From Anaerosporobacter faecicola (GTDB taxonomy: Bacteria; Bacillota; Clostridia; Lachnospirales; Lachnospiraceae): 64,000 nucleotides of DNA. The first letter of the stretch is position 1. Each line of letters opens with the position of its first letter. Shown here one piece after another: positions 18,847 to 28,566 of the stretch. The DNA is taken from positions 1 to 64,000 of the forward strand of contig NZ_JAAQRO010000001.1 in assembly GCF_012070565.1 (NCBI RefSeq), written 5' to 3'. A program made the translations under genes and the position numbers. The notes beneath the pieces are model-generated. The model made no database searches and was not told where the DNA came from. It saw only the letters and a program-made list of their open reading frames with translations.

Positions 18847-19758
18847 ATGAATAACAATCAAAACAAAGACAATGATTATGTAATGAATTTCTACACATCA
18901 GGAAGTGCAGATGGTGCTAAACAACCATCTACAGAGGGACAAAAGAGTAATTTTAGTATGGATGGTTCAAACTATAATTTGAATGGAAATTCCAACAATA
19001 ATCAAACATATCAACAAAGTTATACGAGTTATAACAATGGGAATTTTAGCAATGCGAATCCATCTTATGCAGAATATGCAATGCCATATGAAACAACCAA
19101 TATGGATTCAAAAGTTCAGAATGTAATGGCAAAAACATTTGCATTCATGTTCGCTGTTTTATTAGTTACGGCAATTTCTGCTTATGTAACTGCACATTCA
19201 TCATTTATCTATGACTTAATTCAATCTAGTGCTTGGTATGCAGTAATTGGATTAGAAATCGTAACCGTTATCTTAGCACAAGTTGCAATGAAGAAAAATA
19301 AAGTTGTATTATCTGGAATTATGCTTTTGGCTTATTCAATTGTAAACGGTATTACGTTGTCGATTGTATTTTTAGCATATGATCTTGGTTCTGTTGTTAC
19401 AATGTTTGTTTTAGCTTCTGTTGTATTTGCTGTATTAGCAATCTTTGGACTTGTAACAAAACGTGATTTAAGTGCATTAGGTAGTGCTGGTATCATGATC
19501 TTAACTGGCGTAATCATGTTAGGATTGATTAATATATTTGCAAAAAGTAGTGGATTAAGTTTAGCATTAGCAGCTGTTGGTTTAACTGTTTTCATCGGTT
19601 TAACAGCATATGATGTTCAAAAGATTAAAGCTTTAGCAAAGCAGAATACATCAAACTCTACAACTGTATTAGCTATGTTTGGTGCGTTAATGTTATACTT
19701 AGACTTGATCAACATCTTCTTATATTTACTTCGTTTATTCGGTAATAGCAACGATTAA
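18847..19758 (+). CDS. Bax inhibitor-1 / YccA family membrane protein
   Basis: A 303-residue protein. Residues 1-85 are low-complexity, rich in N, Q, S and Y, and probably disordered in the cytoplasm. From about residue 90 seven hydrophobic segments follow, with the family-typical lines MAKTFAFMFAVLLVTAISAY at the start, LAYSIVNGITLS in the middle and GLTAYDVQKIKALAKQ followed by LYLDLINIFLYLLRL at the end. The UPF0005/BI-1 family includes pH-sensitive calcium-leak channels such as Bacillus YetJ; transport activity here is inference from family. Ribosome site GGAGGG at 18835-18840. The gene is monocistronic, with a terminator on each side. The N/Q-rich extension is longer than usual for bacterial members. 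Confidence 0.88.
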   Translation: MNNNQNKDNDYVMNFYTSGSADGAKQPSTEGQKSNFSMDGSNYNLNGNSNNNQTYQQSYTSYNNGNFSNANPSYAEYAMPYETTNMDSKVQNVMAKTFAFMFAVLLVTAISAYVTAHSSFIYDLIQSSAWYAVIGLEIVTVILAQVAMKKNKVVLSGIMLLAYSIVNGITLSIVFLAYDLGSVVTMFVLASVVFAVLAIFGLVTKRDLSALGSAGIMILTGVIMLGLINIFAKSSGLSLALAAVGLTVFIGLTAYDVQKIKALAKQNTSNSTTVLAMFGALMLYLDLINIFLYLLRLFGNSND

Positions 19759-19822
19759 TCTTGGTACGAAAAGTGCAACAAAAAAAGTGGTATTAATTGG
19801 TATTATAGAATAAAGAATGTGA

Positions 19823-19880
19823 ATAGAAATAACTAATATAGAAATAACTAATATAGAAATAACTAATATAGAAATAACTT
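19823..19880 (+). repeat. 15-bp tandem repeat, nearly four copies
   Basis: The unit ATAGAAATAACTAAT is repeated exactly three times (19823-19867), followed by a partial fourth copy that loses identity after ATAGAAATAACT. It sits between the BI-1-like gene and its terminator. Such short exact tandems suggest slippage; no function is evident. Confidence 0.85.
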
Positions 19881-19900
19881 GATTACAGAATAGAATTTTG

Positions 19901-19959
19901 AAAAACCTCAATAAAGACATGAGTTCTATATGAACTTTATGACTTTATTGAGGTTTTTT
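19901..19959 (+). terminator. Intrinsic terminator upstream of recN
   Basis: The arms 19901-19916 and 19943-19958 pair over 16 bp (core CCTCAATAAAG) and run into TTTTTT. The 26-nt loop holds a smaller AGTTC/GAACT hairpin. Confidence 0.85.
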
Positions 19960-19968
19960 ATTCCGCTA

Positions 19969-19997
19969 TTGCATTTGAAATTATCTTATGATAAAAT
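19969..19997 (+). promoter_or_regulatory. Sigma-A-type promoter of recN
   Basis: TTGCAT (19969-19974), 17-bp spacer, TAAAAT (19992-19997), placed between the upstream terminator and the recN ribosome site. Confidence 0.6.
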
Positions 19998-20050
19998 AAA
20001 AACAGAACAAATGTTTGCATATAGCAAATCGAAATCGGAGGGAAATCATA

Positions 20051-21733
20051 ATGTTGTTGAATCTGCATGTGAAGAACTTAGCAATTATTGATGAAGTAGA
20101 AGTTTATTTCTCAGATAATCTGAATATATTAACAGGAGAAACTGGTGCTGGTAAATCGATCATTATTGGATCTATTAATATTGCGTTGGGAGGAAAAGTT
20201 CCTAAAGATATCATTCGTAAGGGTGCAGATTATGCCTTGGTTGAATTGGTATTCCAAGTGGAAGATGAGAACTGCATCGCAGCATTACGTGAACTGGATG
20301 TTCCTATGAATGACCATCAGGTGATTATTTCAAGAAAGATTATGAATGGTAGAAGTGTAAGTAAGGTGAACGGAGAAATCGTACCAACCACTATGTTGAA
20401 AGATATCTCTTCGCTACTTATTGATATACATGGACAACACGAACATCAATCACTTATACATAAGAGAACACACTTAAACATCTTGGATCGATATGCAAAA
20501 GAAGAAATTAAGGATCTGAAACATAAAGTGAATCAGTCCTATCAGATTTATCGTAATGCTTGCAATGAATTAAATGAAGCTTCAGTAGATGAAGATAAGA
20601 GAAACAGAGAAATTTCATTTTTGGAATATGAAATTAATGAAATAGAGAATGCAAGACTTGTGGAAGGAGAAGATGAAGAACTTAGCGCAAGATATAAAAA
20701 ACTTGCCAATGCCAATTCATTAGTAGAAGGATTGTCAGAAGTTTATCACTTAACTGGTGAGGAAGATCATGGCTCCGTATCAGAAGCACTTGGACAAGCT
20801 GCTAAGATTTTGTCCAAACTTGAAAGTTACGACGAAGAAGTTTCTCAATTTACGACCTATCTGTCCGATGTAGAAGATATGGTGAGAGAGTTTAATCGCA
20901 ATATAACAGACTATTTAAGTGGTATGAATGTGGATCGGGAAGAACTGAATTCAACACAGGAACGATTAGATTTTATTCATAATTTAAAATCAAAATATGG
21001 GAATACAATTACTGATATTTTGAAATACTATGAAGAAAGTAAAATTCGTTTAGATAAATATCTAGACTACGATAATTATATAAGTCGTTTAAGAAAAAAA
21101 GTAGAGATTGAAAGAACAAATCTTGAGGATCTGTCATATCGATTATCTGAAATACGAAAGAGAAATGCAAGTAAGTTAGTAGGGGATATTAAAGAAGCAC
21201 TAATTGATTTGAATTTTCTAGATGTTCAATTTGATATGATATTTGATACATTATCTGATTTTTCTTACAATGGTATAGATGATGCAGAATTTTTAATCTC
21301 AACGAATCCAGGTGAAGATTTAAAACCTTTAGGTAAGATTGCATCGGGTGGAGAATTATCTAGAATTATGTTAGCGATAAAATCAATTTTAGCGAATAAT
21401 GATGCTATTGAAACTCTGATCTTTGATGAAATTGATGTAGGTGTAAGTGGTAGAACAGCACAAAAAGTTTCGGAAAAATTAGCAGTAATAGCAAAGAATC
21501 ACCAGATCTTATGTATTACCCATTTACCACAGATTGCATCAATGGCAGATGAGCACTATATCATAGAAAAGAAAGCCAGTGAGAATAGTACTTCTACTAT
21601 GATCAGAAAGCTTAAGGAAGATGAATCGATACAGGAATTAGCCCGTATGTTAAGTGGTGCGGAATTAACAGATACTGTTTTACAGAATGCAAGAGAGATG
21701 AAGGAATTGGCAAGTAACACAAAAAAATACTAG
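20051..21733 (+). CDS. recN: DNA repair protein RecN
   Basis: A 560-residue SMC-like ATPase that acts early in double-strand break repair, binding and clustering DNA ends before RecA-dependent recombination. Visible motifs are Walker A GETGAGKS (about residues 29-36), DIHGQHEHQSL near 130, a two-part coiled coil in the middle, the ABC signature ASGGELSRIMLA, Walker B LIFDEIDVGVSG and the switch HLPQIASMAD. Length matches the family. The ATG at 20051 was chosen because GGAGGG lies at 20037-20042 and the family begins MLLxLxVKNLAII; the longer in-frame start has no ribosome site. It is followed by spoIVB and spo0A, the order known from Bacillus and Clostridia. Confidence 0.97.
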   Translation: MLLNLHVKNLAIIDEVEVYFSDNLNILTGETGAGKSIIIGSINIALGGKVPKDIIRKGADYALVELVFQVEDENCIAALRELDVPMNDHQVIISRKIMNGRSVSKVNGEIVPTTMLKDISSLLIDIHGQHEHQSLIHKRTHLNILDRYAKEEIKDLKHKVNQSYQIYRNACNELNEASVDEDKRNREISFLEYEINEIENARLVEGEDEELSARYKKLANANSLVEGLSEVYHLTGEEDHGSVSEALGQAAKILSKLESYDEEVSQFTTYLSDVEDMVREFNRNITDYLSGMNVDREELNSTQERLDFIHNLKSKYGNTITDILKYYEESKIRLDKYLDYDNYISRLRKKVEIERTNLEDLSYRLSEIRKRNASKLVGDIKEALIDLNFLDVQFDMIFDTLSDFSYNGIDDAEFLISTNPGEDLKPLGKIASGGELSRIMLAIKSILANNDAIETLIFDEIDVGVSGRTAQKVSEKLAVIAKNHQILCITHLPQIASMADEHYIIEKKASENSTSTMIRKLKEDESIQELARMLSGAELTDTVLQNAREMKELASNTKKY

Positions 21734-21818
21734 GGTTATTCTTATGAAATCACATATACTAACTTACAAAGAGAATGAAAAGTAGAATTTTGATGACAGC
21801 AATGAGAGGTGTGGTTTC

Positions 21819-23105
21819 ATGTCTAAAAGAAAAAGAATATACAGAGGTATACTGATTATTCTAGTATTTTTTGATTTAATGTTCATTTTGGACATGGGAA
21901 TCAAAGAAATGGCATCCAATATTCCAAGTAATATACGCGTTTTAGTTGGTACAGAGGAAATCTTCGATTTTGGATTACCTGTAGAAGGTGATATTGAAAC
22001 AAAACAAGTCGGTGTTTTTCATGTTGATCAAAAAGAAAATGTAGATCAAAAGATTCATATTAATCTCAACAAGCCTTTTTCCATACAATCGAACCAAGTT
22101 GGTGCATATAAAGTTGAGTTAAAACTTTTTGGTAAGTTTACGTTAAAGCAAATAAACATAGATGTAATAGAAAGTTTGGAGGTTGTTCCATCTGGTATGC
22201 CAATTGGGATATATGTGAATACAGATGGAGTGCTTGTACTTGGAACGGGAGAAGTTACAGATTGCAATGGAGGAAAATATGAACCTGCTTGGAATATTTT
22301 AAAAAGTGGAGATTATATTGTAGCAATTAATGGACAAAATGTTTCAACGATTAAACAGGTGATAAACTGCGTTGACGAGTCAAAGGGAAGAAGTCTTACC
22401 TTTACCGTACGACGGAATGAAGAAGAGATTCAACTCAAGGTTGAACCAGTGAAGAATGCTGAGGGAGAATATAAAATTGGTGTTTGGATCAGGGAGGATA
22501 CACAAGGAATTGGTACATTAACGTATATAACAACAGATGGTAAGTTTGGAGCGTTGGGACACCCTATAACGGATATGGATACAGGAACGTTACTAGAAAT
22601 TAAAGAAGGTTCCATATATACAACACAGATTCTTGATATTGTAAAAGGAAAATCAGGTGAACCTGGAGAAATTCTTGGTGTTGTTAATCAAAATACAAAC
22701 AATCGGATTGGATCGGTATCTACGAACACAAAACAAGGAATATACGGTAGTGTTGATAGGGAGGAAAAAATCCAATCTTGTGGTGAGGTAATGGAGATTG
22801 GTCTGAAACAAGATATAAAACTTGGAAAAGCCTATATTCGCTGCATGATTGAAAATGAATTACGTGATTATGAAATCGAGATCGTTAAGATTAATTTGAA
22901 TCCATCTGCTGAAAACAAAGGGATGGTGATCAAAATCACAGATGAGCGATTATTAGCTTTGACGAATGGAATTATCCAAGGAATGAGCGGAAGCCCAATC
23001 ATTCAAGATGACAAATTTATTGGAGCAGTCACACATGTGTTTATTCAAGATTCAACAAAAGGTTACGGCACCTTTATAGAAAATATGATAATCAATTCTA
23101 AATAG
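21819..23105 (+). CDS. spoIVB: SpoIVB peptidase (S55 family)
   Basis: A 428-residue serine peptidase made in the forespore, which in Bacillus is secreted into the intermembrane space and cleaves SpoIVFA to start the sigma-K checkpoint. Seen here: one N-terminal membrane segment (about residues 8-27), a PDZ domain around residues 125-200 (with the line GDYIVAINGQNVST) and an S55 domain with the catalytic histidine in ALGHPITDMDTG and the catalytic serine in GMSGSPI near the C-terminus. Ribosome site GAGAGG precedes the ATG. It sits 85 bp after recN, so cotranscription is possible, and precedes spo0A. Its presence marks the organism as spore-forming, though many clostridia use sigma-K differently from Bacillus. 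Confidence 0.95.
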   Translation: MSKRKRIYRGILIILVFFDLMFILDMGIKEMASNIPSNIRVLVGTEEIFDFGLPVEGDIETKQVGVFHVDQKENVDQKIHINLNKPFSIQSNQVGAYKVELKLFGKFTLKQINIDVIESLEVVPSGMPIGIYVNTDGVLVLGTGEVTDCNGGKYEPAWNILKSGDYIVAINGQNVSTIKQVINCVDESKGRSLTFTVRRNEEEIQLKVEPVKNAEGEYKIGVWIREDTQGIGTLTYITTDGKFGALGHPITDMDTGTLLEIKEGSIYTTQILDIVKGKSGEPGEILGVVNQNTNNRIGSVSTNTKQGIYGSVDREEKIQSCGEVMEIGLKQDIKLGKAYIRCMIENELRDYEIEIVKINLNPSAENKGMVIKITDERLLALTNGIIQGMSGSPIIQDDKFIGAVTHVFIQDSTKGYGTFIENMIINSK

Positions 23106-23274
23106 TAGGCAGAATAGAGAAAAAGAATGAGAACTCTTAGAAAAAATGCTTACTGCAAGAAAAAACGGGTTTTTAACAGGAAAGAATAAAAATGACTACC
23201 AAGTAAAAGGAAAAAATAGTAAATAATTAATCGACGATAATCTTACTTTTTCATAAATATATCTGTTTTTATTT

Positions 23275-23313
23275 ACCAAGATGCGAATACCATAAGAACG
23301 CATCTTGGTTTTT
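23275..23313 (+). terminator. Intrinsic terminator after spoIVB
   Basis: A perfect 11-bp stem (23275-23285 with 23299-23309, ACCAAGATGCG) is followed by TTTTGTTT. It lies about 170 bp after the stop codon, in a stretch without genes. Confidence 0.85.
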
Positions 23314-23474
23314 GTTTGATAACTTATCTGTGAAATCTAAAATTTAAAACAATTGAGTCGAATGAGGTCGATAAGAAATGTTTGAAAAAATGTAAAATAA
23401 TGGATATAATTTTCCTGTGGTTAAAAATAAAACATAATTGAATACCAAATCAAAATGTAAAAAATACCATAATT

Positions 23475-23503
23475 ATTATCAAAAATACCAAAATCTTGAT
23501 AAT
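23475..23503. repeat. Inverted repeat upstream of spo0A
   Basis: ATTATCAA at 23475-23482 pairs with TTGATAAT at 23496-23503. The surrounding 23440-23500 region repeats AATACCA three times. A near-match to the 0A box (AGTCGAA, 23356-23362) lies further upstream. These may be binding sites for sporulation regulators, but that is inference. The rest of 23314-23536 shows nothing else. Confidence 0.35.
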
Positions 23504-23536
23504 GTAACAAATTATTACAGCACATGGAAATATATG

Positions 23537-23566
23537 TTGACTATTTATTAGGATTTGCGATATACT
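23537..23566 (+). promoter_or_regulatory. Sigma-A-type promoter of spo0A
   Basis: TTGACT (23537-23542), 18-bp spacer, TATACT (23561-23566). The transcript would have a leader of about 135 nt before the spo0A ATG. A sigma-H promoter, expected from Bacillus, was not recognised. Confidence 0.6.
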
Positions 23567-23707
23567 TTCTATTGTAGCGTATTAATTATGGTTTATTTAA
23601 GAAATCGGAATTGCTTTTTTGTAACTTATTCATTTTGGGTTTGATTTGTTACAAACTATCTGATAACTTGATTGGGAATCAATTAGAAATTGGGAGGACA
23701 ACTATTT

Positions 23708-24505
23708 ATGGGAAAGATTACAGTAGCGATTGTGGATGACAACGAAAGAATTGTTAATTTATTGGAAACAATTTTAAAGGAAGATGACGATGTAGAAGTA
23801 GTAGGAAAAGCGGATAATGGGATTGATGCTTTGACTATTATTAAAGAAAAAAATCCAGATGTAGTTTTACTTGATCTTATTATGCCAAAATTGGATGGAT
23901 TGGGAGTTCTTGAAAAGGTTAAGCATAATGGAGAATTTAAAAAGACACCAGCATTTATCGTTGTTACAGCTATTGGACAGGAAGGCGTTACAGAGAATGC
24001 ATTTGAATTAGGCGCAAGTTACTATATTATGAAACCTTTTGATAACAATATTATTCTTTCTAGAATAAAACAGATCAAAGGGGAAACAACAAAATTAATT
24101 GACAATCATAGAGTAAGTACTTTTGAAAATAAATCAGGATATATGGAAAGAAATCTTGAAACAGATGTAACGAATATTATCCATGAAATTGGAGTTCCTG
24201 CACATATTAAAGGATACCAGTATTTGAGAGATGCCATCATGATGTCTGTGAACGACAGTGAGATGCTGAATTCTATTACAAAACTATTATATCCTTCTAT
24301 TGCAAAACAACATAAAACAACGCCAAGTAGAGTAGAGAGAGCAATCAGACATGCCATTGAAGTAGCTTGGAGCAGAGGAAAGATGGATACGATTGATGAT
24401 TTGTTTGGTTATACCGTAAGTAATGGAAAAGGTAAACCAACAAATTCTGAATTTGTTGCATTAATTGCTGATAAGATTCGCCTGGAATACAAATTTAGAG
24501 CATAA
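23708..24505 (+). CDS. spo0A: Stage 0 sporulation response regulator Spo0A
   Basis: A 265-residue master regulator of entry into sporulation. Residues 1-125 form a receiver domain with the acidic pair D10-D11, the phosphoacceptor D56 in [13 protein letters not shown] and the conserved lysine in YIMKPFD. Residues about 155-265 form the Spo0A C-terminal DNA-binding domain with the recognition helix [20 protein letters not shown]. Start at ATG 23708, with GGGAGGA at 23692-23698; an upstream in-frame TTG overlaps that ribosome site and was rejected. It binds 0A boxes to repress abrB-like genes and activate early sporulation genes (family knowledge). Phosphorelay partners are not in this window. 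Confidence 0.97.
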   Translation: MGKITVAIVDDNERIVNLLETILKEDDDVEVVGKADNGIDALTIIKEKNPDVVLLDLIMPKLDGLGVLEKVKHNGEFKKTPAFIVVTAIGQEGVTENAFELGASYYIMKPFDNNIILSRIKQIKGETTKLIDNHRVSTFENKSGYMERNLETDVTNIIHEIGVPAHIKGYQYLRDAIMMSVNDSEMLNSITKLLYPSIAKQHKTTPSRVERAIRHAIEVAWSRGKMDTIDDLFGYTVSNGKGKPTNSEFVALIADKIRLEYKFRA

Positions 24506-24578
24506 TCGTTTAAAAATGTAAACCTATTATGCTCAGATAATAAAACAATTTAATATTCAATTATTACTAATATTTTTC

Positions 24579-24607
24579 TTTAAAATATCAGCCAAATATT
24601 GTATAAT
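24579..24607 (+). promoter_or_regulatory. Possible promoter of glgA
   Basis: A perfect -10 TATAAT at 24602-24607 with a weak -35 (TTTAAA, 24579-24584) at 17 bp. The leader of about 120 nt contains ACAACT and AAGTTGT arms that can pair. Confidence 0.4.
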
Positions 24608-24735
24608 GATTTTATGAGCTAGATTGTTTCGTTTGACATAAATGTTAAACAACTATTTTCTCGATGAAAACGAAAGTTGTATCCATTTATTTACGATCAA
24701 TAGGTTGACATAATAGAATTACGGGAGGAATTAGT

Positions 24736-26172
24736 ATGAAAAGAATATTATTTGTGGCATCAGAATGTGTTCCGTTTATAAAGACTGGTGGGCTAGCCGA
24801 TGTTGTTGGATCATTACCAAAGTACTATAACAAAGATGAATACGATGTAAGGGTAATGATTCCAAAATATTGTGCTATACCAGATCAATATAAGCAGCAG
24901 ATGAAGTATAAAACTCATTTTTATCTGAATCTGTCATGGCGATCACAGTATGTTGGTGTACTTGAAATGGATTTAAATGGAGTAACTTTCTATTTCATTG
25001 ATAATGAATATTATTTTGCTGGTCCTACACCTTATGGTAATATATATGAAGATATTGAAAAATTCGCATTTTTCTCAAAAGCTGCATTATCAGCTTTACC
25101 ATTGATCGATTTTCGTCCTGATATTATCCATTGCCATGATTGGCAAACAGGGCTGTTACCAGTATATTTGAAAGATACATTCGCTCAGAATCCATTCTTC
25201 CAAGGAATAAAATCGATTATGACAATACATAACTTGAAGTTCCAAGGTGTTTGGGATATGAAGACGGTAAAGGATATTTCAGGGCTATCTTCCTATTACT
25301 TTGCACCAGATAAGCTAGAAGCATATGGTGATGCAAATTATTTAAAAGGCGGAATCGTTTATACGGATTATGTTACAACAGTAAGTGAATCGTACGCGGA
25401 AGAAATTAAGATGCCGTTCTATGGAGAAGGCCTTGATGGTTTGATGCGTGCAAGATCAAATTGTCTATGTGGGATTGTGAATGGTATTGATTATTCGGAA
25501 TACGATCCTGCTACAGATCCGTATATCTTTAAAAATTATACAAGTAAGAATTTTAGAAAAGAAAAGATTAAAAATAAACGTGGACTTCAAGAAGAATTGG
25601 GATTAGAACAAAATGACAAGAAATTCATGATTGGTATCGTATCAAGATTAACGGATCAGAAAGGTCTTGATCTGATTGATTACGTGATCGAAGAAATCTG
25701 TAGCGAGGATACACAACTTGTTGTTTTAGGAACTGGTGAAGAAAAATATGAAAATCTGTTCCGTCACTTTGCTTGGAAATACGGAGATCGAGTATCTGCC
25801 AATATCTTCTATTCAAATGAGCGCGCACATCGGATTTATGCCGCATGTGATGCTTTCTTAATGCCATCTTTGTTTGAACCATGTGGATTAAGCCAGCTGA
25901 TGAGTTTACGTTATGGTACCGTACCAATAGTACGTGAAACGGGAGGATTAAAGGATACCGTTGAACCTTATAATGAATACGAAAGTACAGGTACAGGTTT
26001 TTCATTCTGTAACTATAATGCTCATGAAATGCTTTCTACGATACGATACGCAAAACATGTTTTCTTTAATAAGAAGAGAGAATGGAACAAGATTATAGAT
26101 CGTGGAATGGCAGCAGATTTTTCTTGGGCGAATTCAGCTAAGAAGTACGAAGATTTGTATTCAAGATTATAA
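24736..26172 (+). CDS. glgA: Glycogen synthase (ADP-glucose type)
   Basis: A 478-residue GT5 glycosyltransferase that transfers glucose from ADP-glucose to the non-reducing ends of alpha-1,4-glucan. The N-terminal KTGGLADVVGSLPK motif binds ADP-glucose; CHDWQTGLLP, TIHNLKFQG and the C-terminal FEPCGLSQLMSLRYGTVPI and ETGGLKDTV are family signatures. The C-terminal tryptophan-containing helix (FSWANSAKKYEDLY) is present. Ribosome site GGGAGGA precedes the ATG. It stands alone here, without glgC, glgD or glgB next to it, so the rest of the glycogen pathway must lie elsewhere. In spore-formers glycogen-like granulose often accumulates before sporulation; its position beside spo0A is suggestive but not proof of coregulation. 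Confidence 0.96.
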   Translation: MKRILFVASECVPFIKTGGLADVVGSLPKYYNKDEYDVRVMIPKYCAIPDQYKQQMKYKTHFYLNLSWRSQYVGVLEMDLNGVTFYFIDNEYYFAGPTPYGNIYEDIEKFAFFSKAALSALPLIDFRPDIIHCHDWQTGLLPVYLKDTFAQNPFFQGIKSIMTIHNLKFQGVWDMKTVKDISGLSSYYFAPDKLEAYGDANYLKGGIVYTDYVTTVSESYAEEIKMPFYGEGLDGLMRARSNCLCGIVNGIDYSEYDPATDPYIFKNYTSKNFRKEKIKNKRGLQEELGLEQNDKKFMIGIVSRLTDQKGLDLIDYVIEEICSEDTQLVVLGTGEEKYENLFRHFAWKYGDRVSANIFYSNERAHRIYAACDAFLMPSLFEPCGLSQLMSLRYGTVPIVRETGGLKDTVEPYNEYESTGTGFSFCNYNAHEMLSTIRYAKHVFFNKKREWNKIIDRGMAADFSWANSAKKYEDLYSRL

Positions 26173-26228
26173 AATAAATATAATGGAAAGAGACATCTTA
26201 CCATTAATGATACGACGATTTGCGATAC

Positions 26229-26275
26229 AAAAAGTTCATGTTTTTCATGCTTGCGTGGAAAACATGAACTTTTTT
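26229..26275 (+). terminator. Intrinsic terminator after glgA
   Basis: Long stem: the arms around 26229-26244 and 26259-26274 are complementary (core AAAGTTCATGTTTT) and end in a T-run of six. Confidence 0.9.
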
Positions 26276-26485
26276 GTATACCCATTAATATTTAACGTAT
26301 AAATTCCGTGATGTGAAAACACATAACATGAAGTATAAGAGAACTCAATTTAGTTATACTAAGAATAGATATGTAGTATCGTTATTTATTCAATTTATAG
26401 ATAGGATATATGTAAGTAGTGGTGTTAAGAAAAATCAGTAAAAGGAGAAAATCATCAAATAATGAGTGACTTTTGATAAATTTTG

Positions 26486-26513
26486 GTTATGTATGCGTTA
26501 AGAAAACGTTAAG
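26486..26513 (+). promoter_or_regulatory. PhoP-box-like direct repeat upstream of Na/Pi transporter
   Basis: Three hexamers GTTATG (26486), GTTAAG (26497) and GTTAAG (26508) start exactly 11 bp apart, the periodicity of PhoB/PhoP binding sites. A CAATG/CATTG inverted repeat follows at about 26530-26543. The gene downstream carries a phosphate transporter with a PhoU domain, which makes phosphate control likely (inference). The remaining intergenic sequence 26276-26669 shows no gene. Confidence 0.45.
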
Positions 26514-26669
26514 TATTTATATGTTAGTCAATGGTAACATTGGTCGAAGCATGTAGAAAATTACATTGCATATTCCTACAATTTTATATAATATAAGTAT
26601 TGAATCGGGGATAATATATGAAGTATTATTACAGAAGATAAGTTAAAAACTTAAGTAGGAGGAAATATA

Positions 26670-28322
26670 ATGACTGTAGAAGTTCTAGGGACAATCTTCA
26701 CCTTTGTAGGTGGTTTAGGAATGTTCCTCTATGGTATGAATGTAATGGCAGATGGCTTACAGAAATCTGCAGGTGGTAAGATGAAGCAACTATTGGGGAT
26801 TCTTACACATAATCGTTTACTTGCAGTAGCAGTAGGTGCATTAGTTACAGCTATTATTCAAAGTAGTTCAGCAACCACAGTAATGGTAGTAGGTTTTGTT
26901 AATGCGGGAATTGTGAATCTAACACAAGCTGTTGGAGTAATTATGGGTGCCAATGTTGGTACAACAATTACTGGTTGGTTAGTATCCATGAATGAATGGG
27001 GAGCAATTTTCAAACCTTCCTTTTTTGCCCCATTGTTAATTGGTATTGGAGCATTTACAATAATGTTCTCTAAAAAGGAAAAGAAAAAAGATGTAGGTGA
27101 AATCTTAGTTGGTTTTGGTGTATTATTCATTGGTTTGGATTTTATGTCTGGAGCAATTAAGCCTTATAGTGATTCACCTATTTTCTCTAATGCTTTTTCT
27201 GTATTAGGTAAGAATCCAATCTTGGCAATCCTTGCAGGTGCAATTGTTACAGCAATCATTCAAAGTTCATCAGCTTCCGTAGGTATCCTGCAAACATTAG
27301 CGATGAATGGAGTTGTTGGTTGGAACTCAGCTGTATTTATTACATTAGGACAAAATATCGGTACGTGTGTTACAGCATTATTATCAAGTGCAGGTGCAAA
27401 CAAGACAGCCAAAAGAGCAGCAGTTATTCATTTACTATTTAATGTAGTCGGTGCAGTTGTCTTTGGTGTTGCAATGTTCTTGATCTTTACATTTAATCCA
27501 AGCTTTGCGCATTCGTCCATCAATAGTGTGGAAATCTCTGTCTTCCATACCATATTTAATATAACGAATACGGTTATTTTATTCCCTTTTGCTAAACTGT
27601 TAGTGAAGGTATCTGGTTTGATTGTTGATGATTCTCAACCAGAAAAGAAAGATGAAGATGAAATAACATTAATGCATTTAGATGATCGTATCTTAGAAAC
27701 ACCTTCATTTGCTGTTGAAAATGCAGTAAAAGAATCCATTAATCTTGGAAAGATCACACTAAAAAATACGGAAGATGCGGTACAAGCAATCCTTAAAAAT
27801 GATGTAGAAAAAGCAAATGAAGTCTTCAAGACGGAAAAACTTATTGATAAATACGAAAAGAAAATTACTGAATATTTAGTTAAAATCAGTAATCTATCGA
27901 TTAATGAGAAACAACATTTACTGGTTAATGATCTATTCTATACCATTAGTAATATTGAGCGTGTAGGTGATCATGCAGAAAACTTAGCAGAATTAGCTGT
28001 ATCGAAGATCGAGCACAATATCTGGTTCTCAGATATGGCATACAAAGAGTTAGAAGAAATCTGTAACGCAGCATTACAATCTTTTGAAAATGCAATTTAT
28101 GCAAGAGAAACAGAGAATCTTGAATTCGTACGTAAAGTAGTAAAATTAGAAGATCAAGTAGATGCTCTTGAAGAAGAGTTAAGAGAACGTCATGTTCAGC
28201 GGTTGTCTACAAACCAATGTGATTCAGAAACAGGTGTTATCTTTATTGATGCACTCGTGAATTTGGAAAGAATTTCGGATCATTCATTGAATATTGCCAA
28301 TTATGTAAGGGATGAATTATAA
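26670..28322 (+). CDS. Na+/phosphate cotransporter with C-terminal PhoU domain
   Basis: A 550-residue NptA/YjbB-type membrane protein. The transporter half (residues 1-310) has the internal duplication typical of the family, each half carrying a QSSS motif: QSSSATTVMVVGF near residue 65 and QSSSASVGILQTL near 200. GLGMFLYGMNVMADGLQ marks the start. Residues about 340-550 form a PhoU-like helical bundle with two ExxxDxxxNL/ERxxDHxxN-type motifs (IERVGDHAENLAE, LERISDHSLNIA). Family members move phosphate with sodium; in bacteria export as well as import is discussed, and the PhoU part probably senses or regulates. Ribosome site AGGAGGA precedes the ATG. The gene is monocistronic. Confidence 0.92.
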   Translation: MTVEVLGTIFTFVGGLGMFLYGMNVMADGLQKSAGGKMKQLLGILTHNRLLAVAVGALVTAIIQSSSATTVMVVGFVNAGIVNLTQAVGVIMGANVGTTITGWLVSMNEWGAIFKPSFFAPLLIGIGAFTIMFSKKEKKKDVGEILVGFGVLFIGLDFMSGAIKPYSDSPIFSNAFSVLGKNPILAILAGAIVTAIIQSSSASVGILQTLAMNGVVGWNSAVFITLGQNIGTCVTALLSSAGANKTAKRAAVIHLLFNVVGAVVFGVAMFLIFTFNPSFAHSSINSVEISVFHTIFNITNTVILFPFAKLLVKVSGLIVDDSQPEKKDEDEITLMHLDDRILETPSFAVENAVKESINLGKITLKNTEDAVQAILKNDVEKANEVFKTEKLIDKYEKKITEYLVKISNLSINEKQHLLVNDLFYTISNIERVGDHAENLAELAVSKIEHNIWFSDMAYKELEEICNAALQSFENAIYARETENLEFVRKVVKLEDQVDALEEELRERHVQRLSTNQCDSETGVIFIDALVNLERISDHSLNIANYVRDEL

Positions 28323-28390
28323 AAGAGTATTTCTGAAATTTTTCTTTTGTAAAATTTACATTTGGAATTAGAAAATTAATGAATTAACTC

Positions 28391-28419
28391 TTGAAATTTA
28401 TGTATAAGTTAGGTACAAT
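28391..28419 (+). promoter_or_regulatory. Sigma-A promoter of gap
   Basis: TTGAAA (28391-28396), 17-bp spacer, TACAAT (28414-28419). This gives a leader of about 190 nt before the gap start codon. Confidence 0.75.
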
Positions 28420-28566
28420 ATCAGTGGTGCGAAACTTACTGAAGAGTTTGTTAATATAATAACATAGTTTGTTTTATACAAATAGATTTGGTTCGTTAGC
28501 TACCACACTGTACAAGGCCGTTAGAAAGTCGATGGATTTCTAGAGATTCATTGGGAAGATTTAATA

